Counted from the first letter of the stretch, positions 1 through 9,076 are shown. The stretch is DNA of 64,000 nucleotides from Streptomyces buecherae (GCF_014295035.1 NZ_CP060404.1:3126501-3190500); one strand, 5' to 3'. Numbers and translations are program-made. The notes: generated from the letters alone by a model not told the origin.

Positions 1-915
1 AACTCGAACATCATGAGCAAGCGCGTCATCGGCAAGTCCTACCAGGGCCGGGACATCGTCGCGATCAAGATCAGCGACAACGTCGGCACCGACGAGGCCG
101 AGCCGGAGGTGCTGTTCACCGCGCACCAGCACGCGCGCGAGCACCTGACCGTCGAGATGGCGCTGTACCTGCTCCGCGAGTTCGGCGACAAGTACGCCAG
201 CGACGCGCGGCTCAAGAAGCTCATCGACAGCCGCGAGATCTGGATCGTGCCGGACGTGAACCCGGACGGCGGCGAGTACGACATCGCCAGCGGCTCGTAC
301 CGGAGCTGGCGCAAGAACCGGCAGCCCAACGGCGGCGCCACCGGCACCGACGAGAACCGGAACTGGGACTTCAAGTGGGGCTGCTGCGGCGGCTCCTCCG
401 GCAGCCCGACCTCCGACACCTACCGCGGCCCGCGCGCCGAGTCGGCGCCCGAGGTGAAGGTCGTCGCGGACTTCGTGCGCAGCCGGGTCGTCGGCGGCAA
501 GCAGCAGATCAAGACCGGCATCGACTTCCACACGTACAGCCAGCTCATCCTGTGGCCGTTCGGCTACACCACCGCGGACACCGCCCCCGGCCTGACCCAG
601 GACGACCGGGACGCGTTCGCCACCGTCGGCCGCAAGATGGCCGGCACCAACGGCTACACCCCCGAGCAGTCCAGCGACCTGTACGTCACCGACGGGTCGA
701 TCGACGACTGGCTGTGGGGCGACCAGAAGATCTTCGGCTACACCTTCGAGATGTACCCGGGCCCGGGCGGCGGTGGCGGCGGCTTCTACCCGCCCGACGA
801 GGTCATCGAGCGGGAGACCAGCCGCAACCGCGAGGCCGTGCTGCTCCTCCTGGAGAACTCCGACTGCATGTACCGCTCCATCGGCAAGGAGCAGCAGTAC
901 TGCTCCGGTAGCTGA
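1..915 (+). CDS. M14 zinc carboxypeptidase, 5'-truncated by the window edge
   Basis: Secreted-type metallocarboxypeptidase that removes C-terminal residues from peptides. The reading frame is open through the first base of the window, so the ATG at 13 is internal and the signal peptide and propeptide lie outside. Zinc ligands are visible in HAREH near residue 40 (counted from base 13) and in DFHTYSQ near residue 173. The substrate-binding arginine region is ENRNWDF near 115, and the catalytic glutamate is in FEMYP near 246. A CC pair follows [10 protein letters not shown], as in Streptomyces carboxypeptidase T-like enzymes. The protein ends right after the catalytic domain, with no C-terminal accessory domain. 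A strong hairpin follows. The family is certain; the substrate is not. Confidence 0.93.
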   Translation, partial: NSNIMSKRVIGKSYQGRDIVAIKISDNVGTDEAEPEVLFTAHQHAREHLTVEMALYLLREFGDKYASDARLKKLIDSREIWIVPDVNPDGGEYDIASGSYRSWRKNRQPNGGATGTDENRNWDFKWGCCGGSSGSPTSDTYRGPRAESAPEVKVVADFVRSRVVGGKQQIKTGIDFHTYSQLILWPFGYTTADTAPGLTQDDRDAFATVGRKMAGTNGYTPEQSSDLYVTDGSIDDWLWGDQKIFGYTFEMYPGPGGGGGGFYPPDEVIERETSRNREAVLLLLENSDCMYRSIGKEQQYCSGS

Positions 916-984
916 GCCACCGGCGCGGTGGCGGCGCCCGTCGCCGCCACCTGAAGTCGTCTGAACTCGCCTGAAGTCGCTTGA

Positions 985-1026
985 CCGGCCCCGGTGTTCG
1001 GCCTCACCGCCGAGCACCGGGGCCGG
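985..1026 (+). terminator. Rho-independent-type hairpin after the carboxypeptidase
   Basis: The arms CCGGCCCCGGTG (985-996) and CACCGGGGCCGG (1015-1026) pair perfectly. The inner bases TTCGGC/GCCGAG extend the stem to about 18 bp around a 6-nt loop. There is no U tract, as is usual in streptomycetes. It lies 70 bp after the carboxypeptidase stop and before the convergent hydrolase gene. Confidence 0.6.
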
Positions 1027-1126
1027 TGCGCTGTCCGGGTGTGTCGTCCCGGCGTGTCGTCCCGATGCGTCGTCGTACGTCGGGGCCGGGGCGCTGTCGT
1101 ACGTCGGGGCCCGGCGGCGGGGTGGG

Positions 1127-1981
1127 TCAGCGGGTGACGAGGCTGGCGAGCAGTTCGGCGGCGGGCTCGGGGTGGACGAGCCAGCGCAGGTGGCTGCTCT
1201 CCAGCGAGTGGACGTCGAAGGGGTTGTCCGGGGTGAGCGCGTCGGCCTCGCGGATCATGCGGTCCTGTACGGCGGGCGGCACGCTGGCGTCGTCGGTCAG
1301 GCGTACGTACGTCCTGGGCACCCGGCCCCAGGTCGCCGCTTGCGCCCGGTCGGCGGAGGTGCCGGCGTCCAGGTTCTCGTCGGGCTGGAAGGTGTTCAGG
1401 AAGGTGCGGAACTCGTCGTCGGTCAGGTCGGCGGCGAACGCCTGCTTGAACGCGGCGAGCGCCGTCGGGTCGGCGGTACGGAAGTTGGTGCGCAGCAGGC
1501 CGAGTTCGGCCGGGTTGCCGACCAGCGTGCTGGCGAAGGCCATGGGGTCCACGTCCGCCATCTCCGGCTGCGCGTAGTAGCCGCTCACGTCCAGCTCGAC
1601 CGGGCACCAGGCGGCCACGTACACGAGCCGGTCCACCAGTTCGGGGCGGGCGTTGGCGACGGCGGTGGCCGTGATGCCGCCCCGGCTGTGCGCGACGAGG
1701 AGGGTGGGCCCGGTGCGCTTGGCCCGCTCCAGGGCCTCGATGACGCGGGCCACGTTGTCGGCGAGGGTGACCCCCTTGATGCCGCCCGGCTCCGCCGCGA
1801 GCGCGGCGAGGTCCTGGGGCGCCTGGTAGGCGGCGGGGTACGTGGCCTCGAAGCCGTGGCCGGGGAGGTCGATCGCGGCCGAGCGGTGCCCGAGCAGGGC
1901 CAGCTCGGCCTGGAGCGGCGCGAACGAGAACGAGTTCGCGAAGGCGCCGTGGACGAGGACGAAGGTTGGCGTGTTGTGCAT
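1127..1981 (-). CDS. Alpha/beta hydrolase
   Basis: A 284-residue single-domain hydrolase of the EstC/salicylate-esterase-like type. The N-terminal strand and oxyanion loop read FVLVHGAFANS. The nucleophile serine is in AHSRGG near residue 97. A histidine in SSHLRW near the C terminus (about 266) is the likely catalytic base, with LTPDNPFDVHS just before it. There is no signal peptide, so it is cytosolic. Only 3 nt separate it from the upstream WYL regulator gene on the same strand, so the two are probably co-transcribed and the regulator may control the hydrolase. The substrate cannot be read from sequence. Confidence 0.88.
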   Translation of the reverse strand: MHNTPTFVLVHGAFANSFSFAPLQAELALLGHRSAAIDLPGHGFEATYPAAYQAPQDLAALAAEPGGIKGVTLADNVARVIEALERAKRTGPTLLVAHSRGGITATAVANARPELVDRLVYVAAWCPVELDVSGYYAQPEMADVDPMAFASTLVGNPAELGLLRTNFRTADPTALAAFKQAFAADLTDDEFRTFLNTFQPDENLDAGTSADRAQAATWGRVPRTYVRLTDDASVPPAVQDRMIREADALTPDNPFDVHSLESSHLRWLVHPEPAAELLASLVTR

Positions 1982-1984
1982 GCC

Positions 1985-3217
1985 TCAGCCTCCACCGAAA
2001 CGATCTTCGGGGCAAGGTCGGGGCAGGTGGCGGGCCTCGGGCGACGGGCCCTCCCCCGCCGCCGCCCCGGCCGCGCGCCGGGCCAGCCGGGCGAGGGCGG
2101 ACCGCAGTTCGGGCGGGCCGACGACCTCGAAGTCGGCGTCGAACCGGCCGACGGCGCAGGCCAGTCCGGCCCAGGACCAGGAGCCGAGGACGAGCCGGCA
2201 GCGGCCGGGACCCCACTCCTCGACGAGCCCGTCGAAGGCGTGGCGGGCGACGTCGGCGGCGGGCAGGTCGAGGATCACCTCGCCGCGGCAGGGCCAGTCG
2301 CCGGGCCCGTCGGCGCCACGGAACCGGCCCGCGACGAAGGCGGCCACGTCGCCGCCCGGGAGCGCGCGCGGGGTGAAGCGGGGGCCGGTGGGCACGCGCG
2401 GGGTGACGCGGTCCGCGCGGAAGGTGCGCCAGTCGGCACGGTCCAGGTCCCAGGCGAGCAGGTACCAACGCCCGCCCCAGGCGACCAGGTGATGCGGCTG
2501 CACCCGACGCCGCACGCGGGCGGCCTCGCGGCCTGGCGGCGGGGCGGCGGCCTCGCGGGCCGACGGCGGGGCGGCGGCTTCACGGGCCTGTGACCGGGTG
2601 GCGGCGTCGAGGTTCGGCGGCGGGTCGTCGCCACGGTGGTCGGTGTCCTGCGGCGGGCCGGCGGGGCGGTCGTCGGGGCCGTCTCGCGGGGGCGCGGGCG
2701 GGGGCGCGTAGTCGAAGCGGAGTTCCTCGCGGGCCCGGACCGCGTCGGCCAGCGTCGCGAGCACGCGGCCGTCTGGCTGTTCGGCGGGGGTGCGCGGGGA
2801 CGCGACCACGGTGGCCCGGAGCGTGTCGATCCGGTGCCGCAGCCGGGTGGGCATGAGGTCGCGCACGGTGTGCAGGGCGCGGGCGGCGGCCTCGCCGATG
2901 TCGGCTCCGGGGCCGGAGCCGGCCCGGCCGCCGGCCGTGGCCGCGGCCGCGGTGGTCTGGAGGGCCACGGCGAGCGCGACGGCCTGGTCGTCGTCGAAGA
3001 GCAGCGGGGGCAACCGGGAGCCGGCGTCGAGCCGGTAGCCGCCGTCCGGGCCCTTGGTGGCGACGATCGGGTAGCCGAGTTCGCGCAGCCGGTCCACGTC
3101 ACGGCGGATCGTACGGACATGGACGTCGAGCCGGGCGGCGAGGTCGGCGCCCGGCCAGTCCCGGCGGGCCTGCAACAGGGACAGGAGCGCGAGCAAGCGC
3201 GAGGAGGTCGTGGGCAC
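1985..3217 (-). CDS. WYL-domain transcriptional regulator (YafY type) with a large insert
   Basis: The N-terminal winged helix (residues 1-60; RTIRRDVDRLRELGYPI is the recognition helix and wing) is of the HTH_11 class. It is followed by a WYL-type ligand-sensing region whose core is GRWYLLAWDLDRADWRTFRADR. These proteins bind DNA and answer to small ligands or nucleic-acid fragments. At 410 residues it is longer than the usual 310-330, because about 65 Pro/Arg/Ala-rich residues (repeats of REAAAPP) split the first WYL strand (LRFDY) from the next (RRVQPHHLVAW). It is divergent from the VOC gene and 3 nt upstream of the hydrolase gene, so either could be its target. Confidence 0.88.
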   Translation of the reverse strand: MPTTSSRLLALLSLLQARRDWPGADLAARLDVHVRTIRRDVDRLRELGYPIVATKGPDGGYRLDAGSRLPPLLFDDDQAVALAVALQTTAAAATAGGRAGSGPGADIGEAAARALHTVRDLMPTRLRHRIDTLRATVVASPRTPAEQPDGRVLATLADAVRAREELRFDYAPPPAPPRDGPDDRPAGPPQDTDHRGDDPPPNLDAATRSQAREAAAPPSAREAAAPPPGREAARVRRRVQPHHLVAWGGRWYLLAWDLDRADWRTFRADRVTPRVPTGPRFTPRALPGGDVAAFVAGRFRGADGPGDWPCRGEVILDLPAADVARHAFDGLVEEWGPGRCRLVLGSWSWAGLACAVGRFDADFEVVGPPELRSALARLARRAAGAAAGEGPSPEARHLPRPCPEDRFGGG

Positions 3218-3240
3218 CCACCCATTCTGGCCGGGGTAGC

Positions 3241-3255
3241 GGACACGTCCTGTCC
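3241..3255. promoter_or_regulatory. Candidate operator in the WYL/VOC divergent region
   Basis: GGACACGTCCTGTCC is an inverted repeat (GGACA, 5-nt spacer, TGTCC) 24 bp upstream of the WYL regulator start, in the 169-bp divergent region. Its position suits autoregulation by the WYL protein. The assignment is inference from position only. Confidence 0.35.
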
Positions 3256-3386
3256 TCTCCCCCTGGGACGGTCAGCCGCACGCCCGGCGACCGGGGGCGG
3301 CCATCCCGGCCGCTCCCGCCCAGCCCGGGCCGTGACCGCGCCGGCGGCGCCGGCGCCCGTGAGCACACCGAGGCAAGGAGCCCCTC

Positions 3387-3875
3387 ATGTCCCTGACGAC
3401 CACCACGCACCTCAACTTCCGTGGCGACGCCCGCGCGGCGCTCGACTTCTACCAGTCCGTCTTCGGCGGGCGCACCACCGTCGTGACGTACGCGGACGCC
3501 GCCGCCGCCGCCGCCGCGTCCGGCCTGACCGACACACCCACCACAGCCGACACACCCACCACAGCCGACGCGACCGACCCGGCCGAGGGGCGGTGGGTGA
3601 TGTGGGGCGAGGTCGTCGCGGAGGACGGCTTCCGCGTCATGGCGTACGACGTGCCGTCCGGGATGCCCTGGGAGCGGGGGCGGAACTCCTTCTTCGTCTC
3701 GGTGCGCGGCGACGACACCGAGGAGATCGCGGCCCGCTGGGACCGGCTCACCGCCGACGCGGCCGGATCGACCGTGCTGCACCCGCTGGCGCCGGCGCCG
3801 TGGGCCGCGCTGTACGGCATGGTCCGGGACCGGTTCGGGGTGGTGTGGGTGCTGGACGTCGTCAGCCCCCGGTGA
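3387..3875 (+). CDS. VOC-superfamily protein (PhnB/glyoxalase-like)
   Basis: A 162-residue vicinal-oxygen-chelate fold protein of the PhnB / 3-demethylubiquinone methyltransferase-like subfamily. The opening strand and helix LNFRGDARAALDFYQSVFGG and the closing DRFGVVWVLDV are diagnostic. Start is ATG with AGGAG 7 nt upstream. Function within this subfamily is generally unknown (resistance or isomerase-like roles are possible). A Thr/Ala/Asp-rich stretch sits between the first and second beta-alpha units and includes a perfect tandem 18-bp duplication (3531-3566). It is probably a tolerated loop expansion. It is divergent from the WYL regulator. Confidence 0.85.
   Translation: MSLTTTTHLNFRGDARAALDFYQSVFGGRTTVVTYADAAAAAAASGLTDTPTTADTPTTADATDPAEGRWVMWGEVVAEDGFRVMAYDVPSGMPWERGRNSFFVSVRGDDTEEIAARWDRLTADAAGSTVLHPLAPAPWAALYGMVRDRFGVVWVLDVVSPR
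3531..3566 (+). repeat. Tandem 18-bp duplication inside the VOC gene
   Basis: Two perfect copies of GACACACCCACCACAGCC lie head to tail in frame, giving a repeated DTPTTA peptide. They sit in the loop after the first VOC strand-helix unit. Confidence 0.8.
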
Positions 3876-3883
3876 CGGACGAA

Positions 3884-3940
3884 CGCCCCGGCGGGGCGCG
3901 CGGGTCGGCCCCCTCGCCGCTCCGCGCGCCCGCCGGGGCG
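3884..3940. terminator. Convergent terminator between the VOC and GntP genes
   Basis: CGCCCCGGCGGG (from 3884) pairs with CCCGCCGGGGCG (to 3940), and the stem continues through GCGCG/CGCGC with one bulged G. It lies between two convergent stop codons, so it can serve both strands. Confidence 0.55.
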
Positions 3941-3978
3941 CCCGCTGGTCCGCCTGGCGCGACGCACCGGGCGGCCCG

Positions 3979-5502
3979 CTAGATCACCAGGCTCAGCAGC
4001 CCCGCCACCACGAAGCCCACCACCGACAGGACCGTCTCCAGGACCGTCCAGGACTTGAGGGTGTCGCGTTCGGAGATGCCGAAGTACTTGGCCACCATCC
4101 AGAAACCGCCGTCGTTGACGTGCGAGGCGAAGATGGAGCCCGCCGAGATCGCCATGATCACCAGCGCGAGGTGGGCCTGCGAGTAGTCGCCGTCGGCCAG
4201 CAGCGGCGAGACGATGCCGGCCGTGGTGACGATGGCCACCGTCGCCGAACCCTGCGCGACCCGCAGCACCACCGAGATCAGCCAGGCCAGGACGATGACC
4301 GGCAGGCCGGCGCTGTCGAAGGCGTCGGCCAGCGCCTGGGCCACGCCGCTGCCCTTGAGCACCGCGCCGAACACCCCACCCGCGCCGACCACCAGCAGGA
4401 TGTTGCCGACCGGCTTGAGGGACGCGGTGGACACGGTCTCCAGCGACTTGCGCGACCAGCCGCGCCGCAGCCCGAGCAGGTAGTACGCGAGAAGCAGCGC
4501 GATGGTCAGCGCCACGAAGGGGTGGCCGAAGAACTCCACGATCGAGCGGCCCGTGCTCGGGTCGAAGGCGATGGAGGAGAACGTCGCGCAGAGGATGAGC
4601 AGCAGCGGGGTGCCGATGATGGCGAGCACGGTGCCGACGGAGACGGGCGCCTCGGCGGCGCCGGAGCCGCCCACGCCGCCACCCGCCCCGGCGGAGCCGC
4701 CCTTGCCGGTCGAGCCGGCGAGCGCGCGCTGCTCGGCCGCGACCGCGGCCTTGGCCTCATCGGCGGCCTCCACCATGTCCTGCGGGACGGGCACGAAGAC
4801 GCGGTGGCCGATCCACGCGGCGTACGCCCAGGCGGCGAGCACGGCGGGGATTCCGCAGACCACGCCCATCAGGATCACCCAGCCGAGGTCCACTTCGAGC
4901 AGGCCGGCCGCGGCCACCGGGCCCGGGTGCGGCGGCAGGAAGGCGTGCGTCATGGACAGGCCGGCGAGCAGCGGCATGCAGTACAGCAGGATGGACTTGC
5001 CGCTGCGCTTGGCGGCGGCGTAGACGATCGGCGCGAGGACGAAGATGCCGACGTCGAAGAAGACCGGGATACCGAAGATCACGCCGGTCACGCCCATCGC
5101 CAGCGGGGCCCTGCGCTCGCCGAAGAGGGTGAGCAGCCGGGCGCTGAGCGCCTCGGCGCCGCCGGAGACCTCGAGTATCGCGCCGAGCATGGTGCCGAGC
5201 CCGATGATGATCGCGATATGGCCGAGGATGCCGCCCATGCCGGACTCGATGAGCGAGACGGCGTCGGACTTCTGCACGGTGCCGAAAAGTTCGGTGACCG
5301 AGAGGCCGGCCGCGAGGCCGACCGCGATGGAGACCGCGAGCAGCGCGACGAACGGCTGCAGCCGCACCTTGATGATCAGGAAGAGCAGGAGCGCGATACC
5401 GAGGGCGGCGACCGTCAGCAGGCCGGCGGTGCCGTCGATGAGCAGCAGGAAGCCACCGGTGTGCGATGGCGTCTCGGCCGCGGGTGCGGCTGCGAACAAC
5501 AT
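3979..5502 (-). CDS. GntP-family gluconate:H+ symporter
   Basis: A 507-residue inner-membrane symporter for gluconate-like sugar acids. It is almost wholly hydrophobic, with about a dozen membrane segments, and carries the GntP signatures FLPPHPGPVAAAG and GVIFGIPVFFDVG plus the C-terminal ASHVNDGGFWM. ATG at 5502 is chosen because GGAG lies 6 nt upstream and the protein then starts just before the first membrane segment. The longer open frame upstream is Pro/Arg-rich and non-coding. A cytoplasmic loop near residue 260 carries a Gly/Ala/Ser insert. It lies downstream of ridA, iclR and the kinase on the same strand but 784 bp from ridA, so it probably has its own promoter. The likely substrate is an aldonate such as N-acetylglucosaminate or gluconate. 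Confidence 0.9.
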   Translation of the reverse strand: MLFAAAPAAETPSHTGGFLLLIDGTAGLLTVAALGIALLLFLIIKVRLQPFVALLAVSIAVGLAAGLSVTELFGTVQKSDAVSLIESGMGGILGHIAIIIGLGTMLGAILEVSGGAEALSARLLTLFGERRAPLAMGVTGVIFGIPVFFDVGIFVLAPIVYAAAKRSGKSILLYCMPLLAGLSMTHAFLPPHPGPVAAAGLLEVDLGWVILMGVVCGIPAVLAAWAYAAWIGHRVFVPVPQDMVEAADEAKAAVAAEQRALAGSTGKGGSAGAGGGVGGSGAAEAPVSVGTVLAIIGTPLLLILCATFSSIAFDPSTGRSIVEFFGHPFVALTIALLLAYYLLGLRRGWSRKSLETVSTASLKPVGNILLVVGAGGVFGAVLKGSGVAQALADAFDSAGLPVIVLAWLISVVLRVAQGSATVAIVTTAGIVSPLLADGDYSQAHLALVIMAISAGSIFASHVNDGGFWMVAKYFGISERDTLKSWTVLETVLSVVGFVVAGLLSLVI

Positions 5503-6286
5503 GGGAACTCCGTTGTTTCCAGGGGTCGGTGGGTGGGGCGGGCCACGGCACGCCGAACGCGGGCCGGGTGCCGGGGAGAAGGGGACGGGGTACGGGGGGC
5601 GCGAGGTGTGGGGCGTCACGTGCCTTGGGTGTGAAGCGGTTGGGGGGTGGCCGCGGCCAGTCCGTCGACCGGGTGCCGCGCCGGGCGCCGGCATCGAACC
5701 CGGTGGCGGGTCGCGCGGGCGCCGGGGCGGGGCGCGGGGCCGGGCCGCCGGCCGGAGCGGGTGACGGGCACCCGCGCCGTACGTGGGGCTGTGCGCTCGG
5801 CCCGCCAACTCCGGTGCTTCAAGCCCCAGTTGGCGTTCCGCCGAGTCGGTGATGCGGTGATGCGGTGATGCGGTGATGCGGGGGGGTGCGGGTGGGGCCG
5901 GTCGTCCGGGGTGGGCGGCTGGTCCCGGTCGCGGGGTCGGTGCGGCGCGCGGGTCGCGGAGGGCGGCCCTGGCGTGCGCGGGTGGGGCGCGGCCGGCGCG
6001 GGAAGGACGGGCCGGCGCGCGGGGAGGGGTGCGCCGAAGCGGCGCCCCTGGTACCGCCGGCGGCGGCGGGCCCGGGGTCGGGCGCGTCGTGCCGGGGCGT
6101 CGTACGCGAGATGGCGTGCTGTCGTACCGGGCGGTGCGGGGGTGTCGTACCGGGGTCGTACGGGGTCTCGCACCGGGGTCGTACGGGGGTGCCGCTGCCG
6201 GCCCGGGGTGTGGGGCGGGAAGCGGCGGGGCCGGTGCCGCGGGCCCTCCGGCGGGGGTGGGTCCGGAGGGGCCGCGGCGCCGGGGA
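5503..6286. other. 784-bp non-coding gap between ridA and gntP
   Basis: No credible gene was found; open frames here translate to Pro/Arg-rich low complexity. It contains four perfect tandem copies of the 8-mer GGTGATGC (5848-5879), and several copies of the hexamer TCGTAC, including GGGGTCGTACGGGG twice, between about 6098 and 6190. The promoter of gntP must lie near 5503-5600, but no clear -10/-35 pair is evident. Confidence 0.6.
5848..5879. repeat. 4 x 8-bp tandem repeat GGTGATGC
   Basis: Four exact head-to-tail copies of GGTGATGC lie in the gap upstream of gntP, about 350 bp before its start. This is a simple microsatellite-type array with no known role. Confidence 0.85.
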
Positions 6287-6700
6287 TCAGCCGAGTACGG
6301 CGAGCGCGTCGATCTCGATGAGCAGCCCGGCCGGCAGGCCGACGTAGACCGTCGTCCGCGCGGCGGGGGCCTCCGTCAGGTCGGCGAAGTACTCGTTGTA
6401 GATCTCGTTCATCTCGGCGAAGTGGTCGACATCGGTGAGGTAGACGCGCAGCATCATCACGTCCTCCCAGCGCGCGCCGCCCTCCTCCAGGATCGCCTTG
6501 ACGTTGGCCAGCGTCTGCAGGGTCTGCTCGCGCAGGGTCGGCCCGGCGGGGGTCGGGGACTGGCCGGAGACGGCGGGCAGGAAGCCGACCTGGCCCGCGA
6601 CCTGGAGGATGTTGCCCTTGCGGACGCCGTGCGAGAACTTGGCCGGCGGCGCGGTGTGGGTGGCGGGCGTGATGGCCGTCTTCTGGAGCTTGTCGCTCAT
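6287..6700 (-). CDS. RidA-family reactive imine/enamine deaminase
   Basis: A 137-residue YjgF/YER057c/UK114 protein. RidA trimers hydrolyse 2-imino acids and enamines formed by PLP-dependent dehydratases, giving 2-keto acids and ammonia. The family pattern is clear in GNILQVAGQVGF, in QTLQTLANVKAILEEGG and in the C-terminal LLIEIDALAVLG. The usual arginine of the active site is represented by ARTTVYVG. ATG at 6700 is used, with AGAGGA 9 nt upstream; the longer frame beyond it is non-coding. It is encoded with the IclR regulator, the sugar-acid kinase and the permease, and opposite a PLP deaminase, which is exactly the enzyme type that would supply its substrate. Confidence 0.9.
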   Translation of the reverse strand: MSDKLQKTAITPATHTAPPAKFSHGVRKGNILQVAGQVGFLPAVSGQSPTPAGPTLREQTLQTLANVKAILEEGGARWEDVMMLRVYLTDVDHFAEMNEIYNEYFADLTEAPAARTTVYVGLPAGLLIEIDALAVLG

Positions 6701-6914
6701 GCGAGGGTTCCTCTGCTTCCGTACTTCCGGGGTTGCACAACGGACGGGGGGTGGCCGGGCGGGCCGGCCGGGCTCTGGCGGGTCGGTAACGCGGCGGCGC
6801 ACGAGGCCGGGACGGCGCGCGGGGCCGACGCGTACGGGGTCGTGAGCCGTGGCCCGGTGGACGCGCCGCGCCCGAACCCGCCACACCCGAACGGGGTGGG
6901 CCCGCGCCGCGCGG

Positions 6915-7661
6915 TCACTGGTGCCGCCCGGAGTACTCGCGGGTGATGGCGTCGGCGGTGCGGCGCACCAGCGGGAGCAGGGTCAGCAACTCCTCGGCGG
7001 TGACCACGACGTTCGGCGCCGAGACCGAGCACGCGGCGACCACCCGGCCGTCGGCGCCCCGGATCGGCGCGCCGACGCAGTTGATGGACTCCTCGTGACC
7101 GCCGAGGTCGCTGGCCCAGCCCTGCTCGCGCACCTTGGCCAGCTCGGCCAGGAAGGCGGCGGGCCCGGGCGTCGAACGGGAGGTGTAGAGCGGGTAGTCG
7201 AGCCGCTCGGCGATGGCGCGCCGCTCCGGTTCGGGCAGGTCGGCCAGGAGGAGCTTGGCGACGGCGGCCACGGTGATCGCGACCGGCTTGCCGATCCGCG
7301 AGTACATCCGCACCGGGTAGCGGCTCTCCACCTTGTCGATGTAGAGCACCTCGTTCTCCTCGTACACCGCCAGGTGCACGGTGTGCCCGCACTTCTCGTT
7401 GAGTTGGACCAGGTGGGCGTGGGCGATCTCGCGCACGTCCAGGTTCTCGACGGCCTCCTGGGCGAGGGCGAACAGCCGGGCCCCGAGCCGGTAACGCTGG
7501 TCCTGCTGCCGGTAGACCATGCCGTGCTCGTGCAGCGTGCGCAGCAGGCGCAGGGCGGTGGACTTGTGGACGCCGAGCCGGTTCGCGACCTGCTCCAGGT
7601 TGGCCGGGCCCTCCGCGAGCAACGGCAGGATGCTCAGCGCTCGGTCGACGGTCTGACTCAT
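6915..7661 (-). CDS. IclR-family transcriptional regulator
   Basis: 248 residues. The N-terminal winged HTH (residues 1-60) has the recognition helix in LGVHKSTALRLLRTLHEHG. The C-terminal IclR effector domain includes NCVGAPIRGADGRVVAACSVS. IclR proteins bind palindromes and sense small acids, very often sugar acids or their breakdown products. Its ATG overlaps the TGA of the upstream kinase gene by 4 nt (ATGA), so the two are translationally coupled. The paired palindromes at 9114-9149, in the divergent promoter of the same cluster, are its likely operator. It would control both arms of the pathway. Confidence 0.93.
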   Translation of the reverse strand: MSQTVDRALSILPLLAEGPANLEQVANRLGVHKSTALRLLRTLHEHGMVYRQQDQRYRLGARLFALAQEAVENLDVREIAHAHLVQLNEKCGHTVHLAVYEENEVLYIDKVESRYPVRMYSRIGKPVAITVAAVAKLLLADLPEPERRAIAERLDYPLYTSRSTPGPAAFLAELAKVREQGWASDLGGHEESINCVGAPIRGADGRVVAACSVSAPNVVVTAEELLTLLPLVRRTADAITREYSGRHQ

Positions 7662-8833
7662 CGGTTACGTACCTCCGCGTTAGGTCCCCCTACGGTAGGT
7701 ACCTCCGCGCCCGGCTCCGCCTCGGTCCAGCCGGCGGACAGACGCAACGCGCCCCAGGCGTCCGGGTCGAGCGCGGCGAGGCGGTCCGCCTGGGCGCGGG
7801 AGGGCGGGGTGCCGAGGTCGCCGGGGACGGTGAGGGCGGCGGCGGCCATCAGGTGCCCGTGCCGGACCCGGGCGAAGACCGGCAGGCCGCGCAGGGTGGC
7901 GGAGAGGAAGCCCGCGGCGAAGGCGTCGCCGGCGCCGACGGAGGCGACCACGTCCACGCGCAGCGCCGGGGCGTACGTGACGGTGTCGGTCCCCGTCGCG
8001 GTGGTGCCGGTTCCTATCGCGGTGGTGCCGGTACGCGTCGCGGTGGTGTCAGGCGCGGTGTTGGCGGACTCGCGGGCGTAGACCGTCACGCCCTCCGCGC
8101 CGTGCTTGACCACGAGGACCGCGGGCTCGGGCAGCGCGGCGCGGATGGCGGCGGGGCCGCTCAGGCCCCAGGCCGCCTCCGCCTCGTCCTCGCCGACGAA
8201 GACCAGGTCACAGCCGCGCGCGAGGTCGGCGAGCACCTCGGGGCCGGCCTGGTCGGCCGCGCCGCGACCGCGCCAGAGCCCGACCCGGTAGTTGACGTCG
8301 AAGGAGAGCAGCGGGCGGCCCGTGGCCGGGGTGGTCAGCTCGCGCATCAGGGCGAGGCAGTCGGCGGACAGGGCGGCCGTGATGCCCGAGACGTGCAGCA
8401 CCCGGCCGCTCCACAGCGTGGCTCGGTCGAAGGCGCCGGGCGCCATCGCGGCGGCGGCGGAGCCGGCGCGGTAGTAGACGACCTCGGAGCCGCCGGCGGG
8501 CGCGGCGGCGCGCACCGCGCGCTCCCCCGCCGTGCGGAAGTAGATGCCGGTGGGCCGGGCCTGGTCGCGCTGGACCGAGGCGGTGTCCACGCCGGTCGCG
8601 GCGATGGCCGCCACCAGGTGGTCGCCGAAGCCGTCCGCGCCGACCCGGCTCACCCAGCGCGCCGAGTGGCCCGCGCGGGCCAGGCAGCAGGCCACGTTGG
8701 ACTCGGCGCCGCCGATCCCCCGGTCGAAGGTGGGGACGTCGGCGAGTCGGCCCGCCTGCCGGGGAACGAAGGTGACCATGGACTCGCCGAGGCACACGAC
8801 ATCGACGTCCGGGCTGCTCGGGGCTGCGGTCAC
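7658..8833 (-). CDS. PfkB-family carbohydrate kinase, 2-keto-3-deoxygluconate kinase type
   Basis: A 391-residue ribokinase-fold enzyme expected to phosphorylate a keto-sugar acid at O6. It shows the PfkB N-terminal glycines (GGAESNVACCLARAG), the KDG-kinase-like motifs PTGIYFR and VYYRAGSAAAAMAP, LHVSGITAALS, and the C-terminal anion hole with catalytic Asp in SVGAGDAFAAGF. GTG at 8833 is chosen (AGGAG about 13 nt upstream); the upstream in-frame extension is non-coding. About 30 residues rich in Thr/Gly, made of degenerate TGTTA repeats (bases about 7985-8065), are inserted near residue 265 before the catalytic motif. The stop overlaps the iclR start. KDG specificity is inferred from motif similarity and neighbours. 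Confidence 0.87.
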   Translation of the reverse strand: MTAAPSSPDVDVVCLGESMVTFVPRQAGRLADVPTFDRGIGGAESNVACCLARAGHSARWVSRVGADGFGDHLVAAIAATGVDTASVQRDQARPTGIYFRTAGERAVRAAAPAGGSEVVYYRAGSAAAAMAPGAFDRATLWSGRVLHVSGITAALSADCLALMRELTTPATGRPLLSFDVNYRVGLWRGRGAADQAGPEVLADLARGCDLVFVGEDEAEAAWGLSGPAAIRAALPEPAVLVVKHGAEGVTVYARESANTAPDTTATRTGTTAIGTGTTATGTDTVTYAPALRVDVVASVGAGDAFAAGFLSATLRGLPVFARVRHGHLMAAAALTVPGDLGTPPSRAQADRLAALDPDAWGALRLSAGWTEAEPGAEVPTVGGPNAEVRNR

Positions 8834-9076
8834 GATCGCTCTCGCTCCTGTCGCGCGGTCTTCGTCGTCTGCGTGGTGCCCGCCCGGAACCCTCGGCGGG
8901 TCGGGCGGAGTTCCGTTCGCGGCCGGTCCGGCTGGTGCGGCCGGCCTCTCGCGGAACCCGTACGTGTGCTGTGTTTGCTGTGTGTCCTGCGTGTCCCGCG
9001 GCGCCCGTCGCGGGCCCCGCGCGCCACGGCCGGGCCGGCGGGGGCCGCCCGGGGTTTCGACGGACGGTTCGCACCG

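Noticed and set aside
5690..5720. tRNA T-arm-like ATCGAACCCGG
   Set aside because: No acceptor stem, anticodon arm or matching GGTTCGA loop around it.
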